Shown here one piece after another: positions 43,878 to 52,283 of a stretch of DNA of 64,000 nt. The notes beneath the pieces were generated by a model, which saw only the letters and a list, made by a program, of their open reading frames with translations, was not told the DNA's origin and made no database searches. A program made the translations under genes and the position numbers. The stretch covers positions 4,347,501 to 4,411,500 of the forward strand of contig NZ_CP024923.1 in the NCBI RefSeq assembly GCF_002796605.1. Reading direction: 5' to 3'. Source of the DNA: Sphingomonas psychrotolerans (GTDB lineage Bacteria > Pseudomonadota > Alphaproteobacteria > Sphingomonadales > Sphingomonadaceae). Each line of letters opens with the position of its first letter. Position 1 is the first letter of the stretch.

Positions 43878-46705
43878 CACAGTTTCGCTCCGCCCATCTT
43901 CCAGGTCAGCTGGACATAGAAGCTGCGGCCCACCCCGTCGAACCACGAAATGTCGTAATAGGGATAGCCGCTATAGGTCCGGTCCTTGATCGGGTTCTGG
44001 TCGAACAGATTGTTGACCGTGCCCGACACGCGCAGCCGATCACTCAGATCATATTGTGCCGACAGATTGAACAGGTAGCTCGCCTTTATATAGGCTTCCT
44101 CGGCGTAATTGGGCAGCCTGCTCAGCCGCTGGCCGTTGAGCGTGGTCGAGAAGCGGCCGAGATCCCAGGTCAGGCTGGCGGTGCCCTTGTCGCGCGGGAT
44201 GTAATAGCCGCTGTCGAACGCCAGTTTGTCGATCTGCGCGTCGCCCGGATATTGGCGGATCGTGTGGTTGAACACATGGGTGTAGCTCGCGGCGAGCGAG
44301 AATTGCCCGATCCCGGCCGTCGGCACGCGGAGGTGCATGGCGATGTCGATGCCGTCGGTGGTCTCTTCGGCGATGTTGATCGGGTTGATCGACACCGACT
44401 GGATCTCGCCGTCGAGCGCGCCGCCTGCATAACGCTGGACCCGGGCGATGGCATCGACGCAGGTCGGCGCGGTCGGATCGGCTTCGGGGGCGCCGCCGCC
44501 CGGGCCGGGCCGGCATGCCGCCTCGTCGCGCAGGATCGTGTCGATCCGCATGTTGAGGACCTGGTTCCTCATCTTCACCCGGAAATAATCCGCCGAGAAA
44601 TCGAAGTTGCGGGCCGGCTGGAAGACCAGACCGGCATTGAGCGAGGTCGAAGTCTCGGGCCGCAGGCGGCGATTGCCGTTGTGGCGGGCGATGAAATCGA
44701 CATCGTCATATTGGCAGTCGCCGATCTCCTCGCCCTCCTGCCCGCACAGATAATAATCGGTGCCGCCGGTATGGGTGTTGCCTGGCCCCTTGAAGACATA
44801 ATGCAGATCCGGCGCGCGAAAGCCGGTGCCATAGGCACCGCGGATCAACAGGCTCTTCATCGGGCGCAGCTGGGCGCCGAGATTATAGGTGAACTTGCCG
44901 AAGCCGTTTCCGGCGAAGCTGTAATGATCGTAGCGGCCCGCGCCGCTCAGTTCGAGGAAGGTGAAAGCGGGTACGCGCAGCTCGCCGCCCACGCCCCAAT
45001 GCTGGCGGGTGCCTTTCCCGTCCGAGTCGATCAGCCCGACATAATATTGGGTGAGCGCGAGCGGATCGGGGTTCATCTCATAGCCTTGATCGCCCACTTC
45101 GGCGACCGCCGCGAAGCCCACCGGTCCAGCGGGGAGCTGGAGGAGCTCGGTGGTGTTGATCGTCGCCGAGACATTGTTGACCCAGGTCTTGGGGCGATAG
45201 GTCGAGATCGCGGTGATCGAAGCGTATTCGGCCGGAGACAGCGGCTTGTAGAGACGGGCGATGTCGGCGTCGAAGGCGGGATAGTCGTTCTCCTCGCCGA
45301 TCTGCGGGCCGAGGAAGAAGTCGTTCGCCTTGCCGATCACGACCTGTGGGAAGCCGATCTTCGAGCTGTATTCGGCATGGTTGTAGGCGAGCTCATAGCC
45401 CCATTTGCCGCCGCCGAGCCTGCCGCGGATGCCGGGCGTGATGTTGTAGGTGAACGAGCGGTTGCGGGTCATGCCCTTGTCTAGGCCGCCCATCTCCTCG
45501 GGAGTGAACAGGCGGTACCAATTGTCGAGCTGATCGCCGCTCCCCGTGGCGTCGGGTGCGAGGTTGGGATTGAAGAAGGTGCCTTCCTCGTTGCCGTCGG
45601 GCGCGACATATTGCCAGTCGAGCACGTCGCGGAACAGCTTGAGCTTCGAATAGCTGGCCTGCACGTCGACGAAAAGCTCGGCCTGGTCGCTGAGATGATA
45701 GCCCATCGAGCCGTAGAGGCTGGCGGCGCGGCGCTCGCTGATCGTCGTGCCATAGCCGATCGCTTCGTTGCTGCCGCAATAACGGCCGTCGACATATTCG
45801 TCGTTGGCGATGTCGTAGCCATATTCCGGACGGCTGCCATGATAGGTGGTGCCGCCGTTGAGGCTGGCGAGCGAGGCGCAGACCGCGGCGCCGGGATCGA
45901 GGTAATTGCCTTCCTCGTCGGTGCGCAGAAAGTTGCGGCGTGCGATCGGATAGTCGGTGGTCGGGCTGTCCGCCGACGAATCCTGCAGGCGGCGCTGATA
46001 GGCCCAGAGCGGCCGCTGATCGAGCAGTTCCACCCCCACGACGCCGTGGAAGCCGCCGGTTTCCCAGCCGGTGGTGAGCGACAGCCGCTGCGAGCTGCCC
46101 CCGCCATGTTCGGTGAAGCCGGCGCGATAGTCGATGCGGGTGCCGTCGGGCTTCGACTTGAGCTGGAAATTTACCACGCCCGAGATCGCGTCGGAGCCGT
46201 AGATCGCCGACGCACTGCCGCTCAGCACTTCGACGCGCTCGATCAGCCCGACCGGGATGTTCGAGATGTCGGTGAAGTTGCTGTTGCCGCCATAAGGCAG
46301 CGGGAAGTCGGCGATGCGGCGGCCGTTTACCAGCACCAGCGTGTGATTGGGGCCGAGGCCGCGCAAATCGACTTGTTGCGCACCCGGCGTGAAGTCGGCG
46401 CCCGAGAAGCTCTGCTGGCTCTGCGTCTCGCCGCCATTCTGGGTGATCGCGCGCAGCACGTCGGGCACACTCTGATAGCCGTTGCGCAGTATGTCTTCGG
46501 ACGTGATCGTGGTGACCGGTGCCGGGCCCTCGGCCTGGACCCGGGGAATGCGCGAGCCGAGCACGACGATCTCGGCGTTCGCGTCGTCCTGTGCGGCGAC
46601 ATCCTGCGGCGCCCCGTCACTGACGGCGGTCTGCGCCGCCGCCTGTCCCGCCAGCGCGCAAAAGGCCGTACCCGCCAGTGCCGACGCGATAATCCGATGA
46701 CGCAT
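43877..46705 (-). CDS. TonB-dependent receptor coupled to M20 peptidase
   Basis: This 942-residue outer-membrane receptor has a signal peptide (about 25 residues), TonB box EIVVLG at 45-50, and plug motifs DILRNGYQSVPDVLRAITQNGG, QVDLRGLGPNHTLVLVNGRR and VEVLSGSASAIYGSDAISGVVNF. The barrel ends YVQLTWKM...KL. An insert with several Cys (YYLCGQEGEEIGDCQYDD, ACRPGPGGG, PTCVDAI) probably forms extracellular loops with disulfides. GGGGAT precedes the ATG. The plug style fits receptors for peptides or oligomers in sphingomonads, but substrate is inferred only from neighbours: an M20 carboxypeptidase and a cyanophycinase. Confidence 0.92.
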   Translation of the reverse strand: MRHRIIASALAGTAFCALAGQAAAQTAVSDGAPQDVAAQDDANAEIVVLGSRIPRVQAEGPAPVTTITSEDILRNGYQSVPDVLRAITQNGGETQSQQSFSGADFTPGAQQVDLRGLGPNHTLVLVNGRRIADFPLPYGGNSNFTDISNIPVGLIERVEVLSGSASAIYGSDAISGVVNFQLKSKPDGTRIDYRAGFTEHGGGSSQRLSLTTGWETGGFHGVVGVELLDQRPLWAYQRRLQDSSADSPTTDYPIARRNFLRTDEEGNYLDPGAAVCASLASLNGGTTYHGSRPEYGYDIANDEYVDGRYCGSNEAIGYGTTISERRAASLYGSMGYHLSDQAELFVDVQASYSKLKLFRDVLDWQYVAPDGNEEGTFFNPNLAPDATGSGDQLDNWYRLFTPEEMGGLDKGMTRNRSFTYNITPGIRGRLGGGKWGYELAYNHAEYSSKIGFPQVVIGKANDFFLGPQIGEENDYPAFDADIARLYKPLSPAEYASITAISTYRPKTWVNNVSATINTTELLQLPAGPVGFAAVAEVGDQGYEMNPDPLALTQYYVGLIDSDGKGTRQHWGVGGELRVPAFTFLELSGAGRYDHYSFAGNGFGKFTYNLGAQLRPMKSLLIRGAYGTGFRAPDLHYVFKGPGNTHTGGTDYYLCGQEGEEIGDCQYDDVDFIARHNGNRRLRPETSTSLNAGLVFQPARNFDFSADYFRVKMRNQVLNMRIDTILRDEAACRPGPGGGAPEADPTAPTCVDAIARVQRYAGGALDGEIQSVSINPINIAEETTDGIDIAMHLRVPTAGIGQFSLAASYTHVFNHTIRQYPGDAQIDKLAFDSGYYIPRDKGTASLTWDLGRFSTTLNGQRLSRLPNYAEEAYIKASYLFNLSAQYDLSDRLRVSGTVNNLFDQNPIKDRTYSGYPYYDISWFDGVGRSFYVQLTWKMGGAKL

Positions 46706-46817
46706 GCACGATCCCCTTTTTGCTATATTGACATAATGATATCGCTGCGCTGCAAATTGAAACAATAAAAATGCAAAATGTGCGGCTGTTGCGAACGATT
46801 TGAAGGGGGCTATGGCC
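46706..46817. promoter_or_regulatory. AT-rich divergent promoter region, candidate Lrp-type site
   Basis: The gap between the divergent receptor and cyanophycinase genes is strikingly AT-rich at 46716-46780 (for example TTGACATAATGATATC and AAATTGAAACAATAAAAATG). The bend-prone A/T tracts and the arms TTTTTGC and GCAAAA suit an Lrp/AsnC-family site; such a regulator is the last gene of the plus-strand unit. The promoter content is inferred. Confidence 0.5.
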
Positions 46818-47822
46818 ATGAAGACACTGTTGCGGCTGTGGGCGACCTTCGCCACTTTGCTGCTGGCCGCCCCCGCATCGGCACAGGCGCCGGCGGGCTA
46901 TGCCTATTATGAGATAGGCGATGTCGCCGCGCCGACGCCCGCGCGCACCGCGCAGGCATTGATGCTGATGGGCGGCGGCGAGTGGGATCGAGGCGCCTTC
47001 CGCTGGTTTGCCGAGCGTGCGGGGCACGGCCATATCGTCGTGCTGCGCGCATCGGGGGCGGGCGACGCCGGCGAGGAGATCTATCGCGACATAGGCGGCG
47101 TATTGTCGGTCCAGACGATCGTGTTCAGCGATCGCGCCGCGGCGAGCGATCCGCGCGTGCTCGCAATATTGGAGCATGCCGACGGGATCTTCCTCGCCGG
47201 CGGCGATCAGGCCAATTATGTCCGCTATTGGAAAGGCACGCCGGTCGCCCGGCTGCTGAACGCGCATGTCCGCAAGGGCCGGCCGATCGCCGGCACCAGC
47301 GCCGGGCTCGCGATCCTCGGGGGCACCACCTATGGCGCGATGGATGGCGGCAGCATCGACAGCCCGACCGCGCTCGCCGATCCGGCGGGGCCGGCGGTGA
47401 CCTTGGTGACCGACTTCCTCCACATGCCGCGCCTCGCGCATGTCGTGACCGACACCCATTTCAACGCGCGCGACCGGCTGGGGCGGCTGATCGCCTTCCT
47501 CGCCGCGGCTCGGCAGAAGGATGCCAGCGCGATCGGGATCGGGGTGGACGAGGAAAGCGCGCTGTGCGTCGAGGCCGACGGCACCGCGAAGCTGCGGACG
47601 CGCAATGGCGGGTTCGCCTGGCTGGTCCAGCCCAGGGGCAAGCCCGCGCTCAAGCCGGGCAGGCCGCTCGACTGGGAGAAGGTCCGGGTCACCGGCATCG
47701 GCCCCGACAGCGGCTTCGATCTGACCAGCCTGCGAGTCACGGCGCCGGTCTTTGCCGGCATGGCGCGCGTGGCGGGCGGGCGCCTGTTCGATGCGCCCAA
47801 GGCGCCGGCGCTGGCGCGATGA
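46818..47822 (+). CDS. Cyanophycinase, exported (peptidase S51)
   Basis: This 334-residue serine peptidase of family S51 has a signal peptide (cleavage after PASAQ, about residue 23), unlike the cytosolic cyanobacterial enzyme. Family marks are MGGGEWDRGAF at 51-61, FLAGGDQANYVRYWKGTP (126-142) and the nucleophile GTSAGLAILGG (Ser161). DFLHMPRLAHVVTDTHFNARDRLGRL with its catalytic His and substrate residues, and GIGVDEESAL, follow. It should cut the beta-Asp-Arg polymer cyanophycin, or related beta-aspartyl peptides, in the periplasm or outside. The AAGGGGG ribosome site fits ATG 46818 better than 46812. The stop overlaps the start of an Lrp/AsnC regulator (ATGA). No ligase (cphA) is in the window. 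Confidence 0.88.
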   Translation: MKTLLRLWATFATLLLAAPASAQAPAGYAYYEIGDVAAPTPARTAQALMLMGGGEWDRGAFRWFAERAGHGHIVVLRASGAGDAGEEIYRDIGGVLSVQTIVFSDRAAASDPRVLAILEHADGIFLAGGDQANYVRYWKGTPVARLLNAHVRKGRPIAGTSAGLAILGGTTYGAMDGGSIDSPTALADPAGPAVTLVTDFLHMPRLAHVVTDTHFNARDRLGRLIAFLAAARQKDASAIGIGVDEESALCVEADGTAKLRTRNGGFAWLVQPRGKPALKPGRPLDWEKVRVTGIGPDSGFDLTSLRVTAPVFAGMARVAGGRLFDAPKAPALAR

Positions 47823-48259
47823 CCACGCGCACACCGGAGGAGATCGATCTGCAGCTGCTCGCGTTGCTGCGCGCGGATTCCCGGCGCAACGTGTCCGAGC
47901 TCGCCACGGCGCTGGGCGTCTCGCGCACGACTATCTACAGCAGCATCGAGCGGCTCGAGCGGCAGGAGACGATCGTCGGCTACACTGTCCGGCTGGGCGA
48001 GGACTATGACCGCCGCCAGGTCCGCGCCCACGTCATGATCAAACTGTACCCCAAGGCGACGCAGGCGACGCAGGACCAATTGGTGACGATGCCCGAAGTC
48101 GCCGGCCTCTATGCGATTTCGGGCGAGTACGACCTGATCGCCATCGTCGAGGCGCCGCACGTCAACCGCCTCAACGACCTGCTCGATACCATCGGCGCGA
48201 TCGAAGGTGTCGAGCGCACGACTTCGTCGGTGATTCTGGCGACCAAGCTGCAGCGTTGA
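47819..48259 (+). CDS. Lrp/AsnC family transcriptional regulator
   Basis: This 146-residue regulator has an N-terminal helix-turn-helix (IDLQLLALLRADSRRNVSELATALGVSRTTIYSSIERLERQETIVGYTVRL, about 9-58) and a C-terminal RAM/AsnC ligand-binding domain (VRAHVMIKLYPKA, VAGLYAISGEYDLIAIVEAP, EGVERTTSSVILATKLQR). The family senses amino acids and controls amino-acid or peptide metabolism. Its ATG overlaps the cyanophycinase stop by three bases, so it is co-translated with it. The AT-rich divergent promoter at 46706-46817 is a probable target. Likely inducers are aspartate or arginine released by the locus, which is inference. Confidence 0.92.
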   Translation: MTTRTPEEIDLQLLALLRADSRRNVSELATALGVSRTTIYSSIERLERQETIVGYTVRLGEDYDRRQVRAHVMIKLYPKATQATQDQLVTMPEVAGLYAISGEYDLIAIVEAPHVNRLNDLLDTIGAIEGVERTTSSVILATKLQR

Positions 48260-48360
48260 AGGCCGCGGGGCCGTCTACCGCGGCCCACCCGGAAGTAGAC
48301 CTATGTTGCTTTTCGATGCGCCGCTCCGCATGAGCGGCCGCGTATAGCGGGGGCAAAAGT

Positions 48361-49533
48361 ATGCGCGTCGAACGGCTGAGCCCCGAAAAGCTGTCGGCCG
48401 TCATCGGCGAGATTTATGATTGCGTGCTGAACCCCGACGGCTGGGGCGAGGTGATGACACGCATCACCGAGGCGATGGACGCCGCCTATTCGACGATCGC
48501 GCTTTCCAGCACCACCGACAATCACGGGCGCTTCGCCGCGCAATCGCCGTGGGACCCGGCCCAGATGCGGGCGCTGCAGGAGGATTATAGCTTCGACGAC
48601 ATCCCCGGCCTGCGTGCGGCGGTGATGGGTGATATGGACGTGCCGGTCGCAACCTTGTCGAGCATGAGCGAAGCCGCGCTCCAGGCGACGCCCTTCTTCC
48701 GGAACTGGGCTGGTCCGCAGCAATTGCGCGAGGCGTGCATGGTCAAGTTCGTCCATACGCCCGACCGGATCGGCCTGCTCGGCTGCACCACGCGCGCCAG
48801 CCGCGACGTGATCAGCGCCGAGGAGTGTCGATTCCTCGCATTGCTGTCGCCGCATCTCCGCCGGGCGGCGATGATCGGCGACCTTCTCGATCAGGCGCGG
48901 GTGAATGCGCATTTGTTTCGGGAGACGCTGAACGGGTTGTCGACGGCTGTCCTGCTGACCGGAGCGGACGGGAGAATTCTCCACGCCAACCAGGCGGCCG
49001 AGGCGATGCTGGTCGCGGGCGGGCCGCTCCAGTCGAAATCGGGAATCCTTCAGGCGGGCAATCCGCTTGCCGGGCGCGCATTGCTGGAGGCGATCGCCCG
49101 CGCGGCCGACGCCGACGATCGCCTTGGCGAAAGGGGCATCGGCCTGCCCATCTCCGCGCCGGGCGCCGCGCCTGCCGTGGCCTATGTCCTGCCCCTGAGC
49201 GAGGGAACCGCCCGCGCCGCCTTCCGCCCGGCTTGCGCCGCGATATTCATATCGACGACCATTTCGGCGTCGCCGCTGCCCGAGGCCGTGCTCACGACCT
49301 TGTTCGACCTTACCCAGGCCGAAGCGCGCGTGCTGATCCAGATCGGCGGCGGAAAGAGCTCGGCGGATACGGCGCGGAGCCTGGGCATTACCGAGAACAC
49401 GCTGAAGACCCATCTTGGCCGTGTCTATGCCAAGACCAATACCCGCAGACAGGCGGAACTGGTGCGCCTGCTCTCGAGCATTCGAACTCCGCTTGGCGCA
49501 CCCGGGCCAATCGCATCGGCCGCTCTCGGCTAG
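48361..49533 (+). CDS. LuxR-type helix-turn-helix regulator with PAS-like domain
   Basis: This 390-residue protein has a C-terminal LuxR helix-turn-helix at about 318-372 (LTQAEARVLIQIGGGKSSADTARSLGITENTLKTHLGRVYAKTNTRRQAELVRLL). The middle part LNGLSTAVLLTGADGRILHANQAAEAML (about 190-220) resembles a PAS-type sensor. The N-terminal 180 residues form an unidentified sensory domain. No signal peptide, acyl-homoserine-lactone domain or receiver phosphorylation motif is seen. It is a cytosolic one-component regulator. The target is not evident: the downstream gene is convergent and the upstream Lrp gene is separated by 101 bases. The start at 48361 is the first in-frame ATG. Confidence 0.85.
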   Translation: MRVERLSPEKLSAVIGEIYDCVLNPDGWGEVMTRITEAMDAAYSTIALSSTTDNHGRFAAQSPWDPAQMRALQEDYSFDDIPGLRAAVMGDMDVPVATLSSMSEAALQATPFFRNWAGPQQLREACMVKFVHTPDRIGLLGCTTRASRDVISAEECRFLALLSPHLRRAAMIGDLLDQARVNAHLFRETLNGLSTAVLLTGADGRILHANQAAEAMLVAGGPLQSKSGILQAGNPLAGRALLEAIARAADADDRLGERGIGLPISAPGAAPAVAYVLPLSEGTARAAFRPACAAIFISTTISASPLPEAVLTTLFDLTQAEARVLIQIGGGKSSADTARSLGITENTLKTHLGRVYAKTNTRRQAELVRLLSSIRTPLGAPGPIASAALG

Positions 49534-49709
49534 TTGCCGCGTCGGGCAACTGCGGACGTTTGTTTCCGAAAAAGCGGCATTGTTCGCCTGCGCGCGCAGC
49601 GTGGAGCGAAATCTATCGCGTGCTGGCCGACATCACGATGCGCGGACACCCTCTGACGGGCGGTGCAGCGAGCTCGGAGGGCCACCGCGTACCCCTTCCT
49701 GCCGCCGCG

Positions 49710-50567
49710 CTAGTGCAGGGCACGCAGGGCGTCGACATAGCGCCCGCCGACCGGGAGCGAGATGCCGCAATAGAGATGGACGACTGCCCGCCCGCCGGGC
49801 TCAGGGTGGACTGCGCGCACCCGGTGCGCGTTGACGATCGTCTGGCGGTGAATGCGGATATAGCCCAGCGGCGCGAAGCGATCGGCGAGTTCGGTGAGCG
49901 TTACTCGTACCAGATAAATGCGGCCGGCGGTGACGATCTCGCTGTAATTGCCTGCCGAGCGGATCAGATCGACGTCGGCGGCGCGGACCCGCAGCAGCGG
50001 CGCTTCGGGGAGTTCGAGCCATTCTCCGGGGGTGGCCGGCGGCGCCACCGGCCATTCCGGGGCGGGGGCGGGCGCGGGCGCCGCTTCCACCGTCTCCGCG
50101 GCGGATCGATTGGCCAGATGCCGGCTCCACGCGAGCAATACCAGGAGCATTGTGGTGCCGAGGATCACCGTGCGGGGCAGAAAGCTGAAAAAGGGCGGCA
50201 GCGGAACCGCTCCGGGCGCGCAGGTCGGATAGCCCGATGCCGCAATCGCGAATTGGGATCCGACCACATCGGCTATGATGACCGGACCGAAAGCGAGTGC
50301 CACGAGCAGCAGCAGCGGCGACCGTCGCCGGGCCACGAGCAAGTCGTGCAGCGGCTGGCGGCAACCGCAGGTGATGACGAATACGCATGCCCAGACCAGC
50401 AGCTTGGCGACCACCGGCTCGGCGGGGTGGCCCGCCGCGAACGGGTTGAGCTGAACGCCGGGTCCGCTCATTTCGTGACCGAGCATAAACCCGAGCAGCG
50501 CCAGCAACGCCCCGGCGCCCAGCGGGATTTGTTGCTCCCAGATCGTTGCGCGGATCCTCGCCTGCAT
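49710..50567 (-). CDS. Membrane-bound LytTR-family transcriptional regulator
   Basis: This 285-residue protein has four predicted transmembrane helices in its first 160 residues (LGAGALLALLGFMLG, AKLLVWACVFVITCG, LLLLVALAFGPVIIADVV, TVILGTTMLLVLLAWS). An Ala/Pro linker and a C-terminal LytTR DNA-binding domain (about 190-284) follow: VDLIRSAGNYSEIVTAGRIYLVRVTLTELADRF, YIRIHRQTIVNAHRVRAVHPEPGGRAVVHLYCGISLPVGGRYVDAL. A membrane-tethered DNA-binding protein of this layout probably responds to a membrane signal. It is divergent from a beta-lactamase-fold hydrolase gene 138 bases away, a possible target. The start at 50567 is preferred because it precedes the first helix; no strong ribosome site is visible. 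Confidence 0.85.
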   Translation of the reverse strand: MQARIRATIWEQQIPLGAGALLALLGFMLGHEMSGPGVQLNPFAAGHPAEPVVAKLLVWACVFVITCGCRQPLHDLLVARRRSPLLLLVALAFGPVIIADVVGSQFAIAASGYPTCAPGAVPLPPFFSFLPRTVILGTTMLLVLLAWSRHLANRSAAETVEAAPAPAPAPEWPVAPPATPGEWLELPEAPLLRVRAADVDLIRSAGNYSEIVTAGRIYLVRVTLTELADRFAPLGYIRIHRQTIVNAHRVRAVHPEPGGRAVVHLYCGISLPVGGRYVDALRALH

Positions 50568-50705
50568 GCCAGGTTGATAGCGCGAGCCGGCGCATTCGCC
50601 AGAATCATTCGTCACACCCACGGCCAATCGGTCCCAATCTGCTCGCCGCCTGCGCGAACGCGCGGAAATCAGGTTGCGAGAAACCGGCTGAAAGGATTGC
50701 GCTCG

Positions 50706-52220
50706 ATGCGTCACCCCGTCTTCCACCGGCTGAGTGCGGTGGCGTTCGTCTTCGGTTCCGCGCCGCCGACCCACGCGCAGACCCTCGCTCCGCCTGACCC
50801 CTTCGCTGCTCTCGATCGAGGCCTTCGTCCCGATGTGGCGCCGCCGGCCGGCACGCCGCCGCGCTGGTCACTGGGCGAACGCATGCGCCACTACCGGGTG
50901 CCGGGCGTCGCGATTGCGATCCTCAGTAACGGCGTGGTCCAGGCGGCGGGCTTCGGCCTCCGGGAAGCCGGCACACGAGACGCCGTCGACAGAGATACGC
51001 TTTTCTCGGTGGGGTCGATCAGCAAATTGGTCACCGCTGCCACGACCTTGCGGCTGGTCGCCCGTGGCCAAGTGGATCTGGACCGCGATGTCGGCGCGTA
51101 TTTGAAACGGTGGAAGTTGCCACCCTCGGCAGCGGTGCCGGAACCAAAGGTCAGCCTCCGGATGCTCATGACGCATAGCGCCGGGTTCGGCGTGCACGGG
51201 TTTGCGGACTATCAGCCAGCCGAGCCGCTGCCGACGCTGCTACAGGTGCTCGACGGCACCGGACCCGCGAAGAACGAAGCCGTTCGGTTCAAGCACGTAC
51301 CGGGGCTGCGCAGCGATTATTCCGGCGGCGGCGTCACCGTGGAGCAGATGACGATCGAGGACGCGACCGGCCGGCCGCTGGCCGAACTCGCCAAGGCCGA
51401 AGTCTTCGCGCCGCTCGGCATGCGGCGCAGCACCTTTGAAAGTCCGCTGTCCCCCGCGCGTAGCAACATCGCCAAAGCGCATGATGCCAAGGGGGCGGTG
51501 ACGGCGCTCCCGCGTGGCTGGGAGAGCTTCGCGGAGAGCGGTGCATCGGGTCTCTGGACCAGCGCCAGCGACCTGGGGCGGCTTCTCGGCGGCCTGATCA
51601 AAAGCTACCAGGGCCGGGCAGACTTCCTGCCGCAATCACTGGCAACAGCCATGATGACACGTGTGTCGCCCGGCGTGTTCGGGCTGGGGCCGCGGCTGGG
51701 CGGGAGCGGCACCGGACGCCATTTCTTCCACATGGGGGCGAACCAGAGCTATTTGTCGTTCATCGAAGGCTACCCTGAAACAGGCGAGGGTTTCGTCATC
51801 CTGACCAATGGCGGCAATGGCGGTGGTCTCATCGCCGAGATCCGCAATGCGCTGACGGACGCAATAGGGCAGGGCGCGCATGCCGAACTGCGCGGTGTCG
51901 TGCTGCGAACCCCGCCCTCACCGGACTTCCGGGGAAAATACCGGCTCGACGCCGCCGTGCCATTGGCGTTGCGCGGCGCACTGACCGACAATTTCGAATA
52001 CGATTCAGTCGAGATCGACGTGGTTGGCGATGCGGTCCGGATCGTGCTGCCCGGCCAGGAAACGCCGACGCCGCTGATCCCGCTCGGGCCGGCGCAATTC
52101 GCGCTGCCGGGTCTCTACACCTTCATCCTCGAGTTTAGCCGCGACGCCTTCGGCACTGTACGCGGCGTGACGATTTCAATGCCGGAGGCGGCTTCGATGG
52201 CTTATTATGCCCGGGAATGA
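50706..52220 (+). CDS. Beta-lactamase-family serine hydrolase, exported
   Basis: This 504-residue exported protein has a signal peptide (cleavage after PTHAQ, about residue 25) and a class C beta-lactamase/penicillin-binding fold of the esterase type. The SxxK motif is SISK at 104-107. The second motif is Tyr in DYSGGG and the third is HMGANQ replacing KTG. A C-terminal beta domain (about 385-504) is added. Such proteins act as esterases, D-aminopeptidases or carboxypeptidases rather than resistance enzymes; the substrate is unknown. It is divergent from the LytTR regulator and followed after 63 bases by the convergent MucR-type gene. Confidence 0.85.
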   Translation: MRHPVFHRLSAVAFVFGSAPPTHAQTLAPPDPFAALDRGLRPDVAPPAGTPPRWSLGERMRHYRVPGVAIAILSNGVVQAAGFGLREAGTRDAVDRDTLFSVGSISKLVTAATTLRLVARGQVDLDRDVGAYLKRWKLPPSAAVPEPKVSLRMLMTHSAGFGVHGFADYQPAEPLPTLLQVLDGTGPAKNEAVRFKHVPGLRSDYSGGGVTVEQMTIEDATGRPLAELAKAEVFAPLGMRRSTFESPLSPARSNIAKAHDAKGAVTALPRGWESFAESGASGLWTSASDLGRLLGGLIKSYQGRADFLPQSLATAMMTRVSPGVFGLGPRLGGSGTGRHFFHMGANQSYLSFIEGYPETGEGFVILTNGGNGGGLIAEIRNALTDAIGQGAHAELRGVVLRTPPSPDFRGKYRLDAAVPLALRGALTDNFEYDSVEIDVVGDAVRIVLPGQETPTPLIPLGPAQFALPGLYTFILEFSRDAFGTVRGVTISMPEAASMAYYARE

Positions 52221-52283
52221 AGCTGCCGGCCGGCCGAATAGCAGCGCGCCGCGCGACGGATCGCGCGGCGCGCGCTTGTTCAG

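Noticed and set aside
43877..48259. Lasso-peptide or siderophore locus because of the TonB receptor and peptidase
   Set aside because: No precursor peptide, cyclase, isopeptidase or synthetase gene is present. The cyanophycinase gives a better context.
48735..52220. One plus-strand frame of 1161 codons spanning the LuxR, LytTR and hydrolase genes
   Set aside because: Only the part from 50706 (signal peptide, SxxK motif) is a real protein. The upstream part is an accidental open frame over two other genes.
50706..52220. Antibiotic-resistance beta-lactamase
   Set aside because: The KTG motif is replaced by HMG and a C-terminal extra domain is present, as in esterase-type family members.
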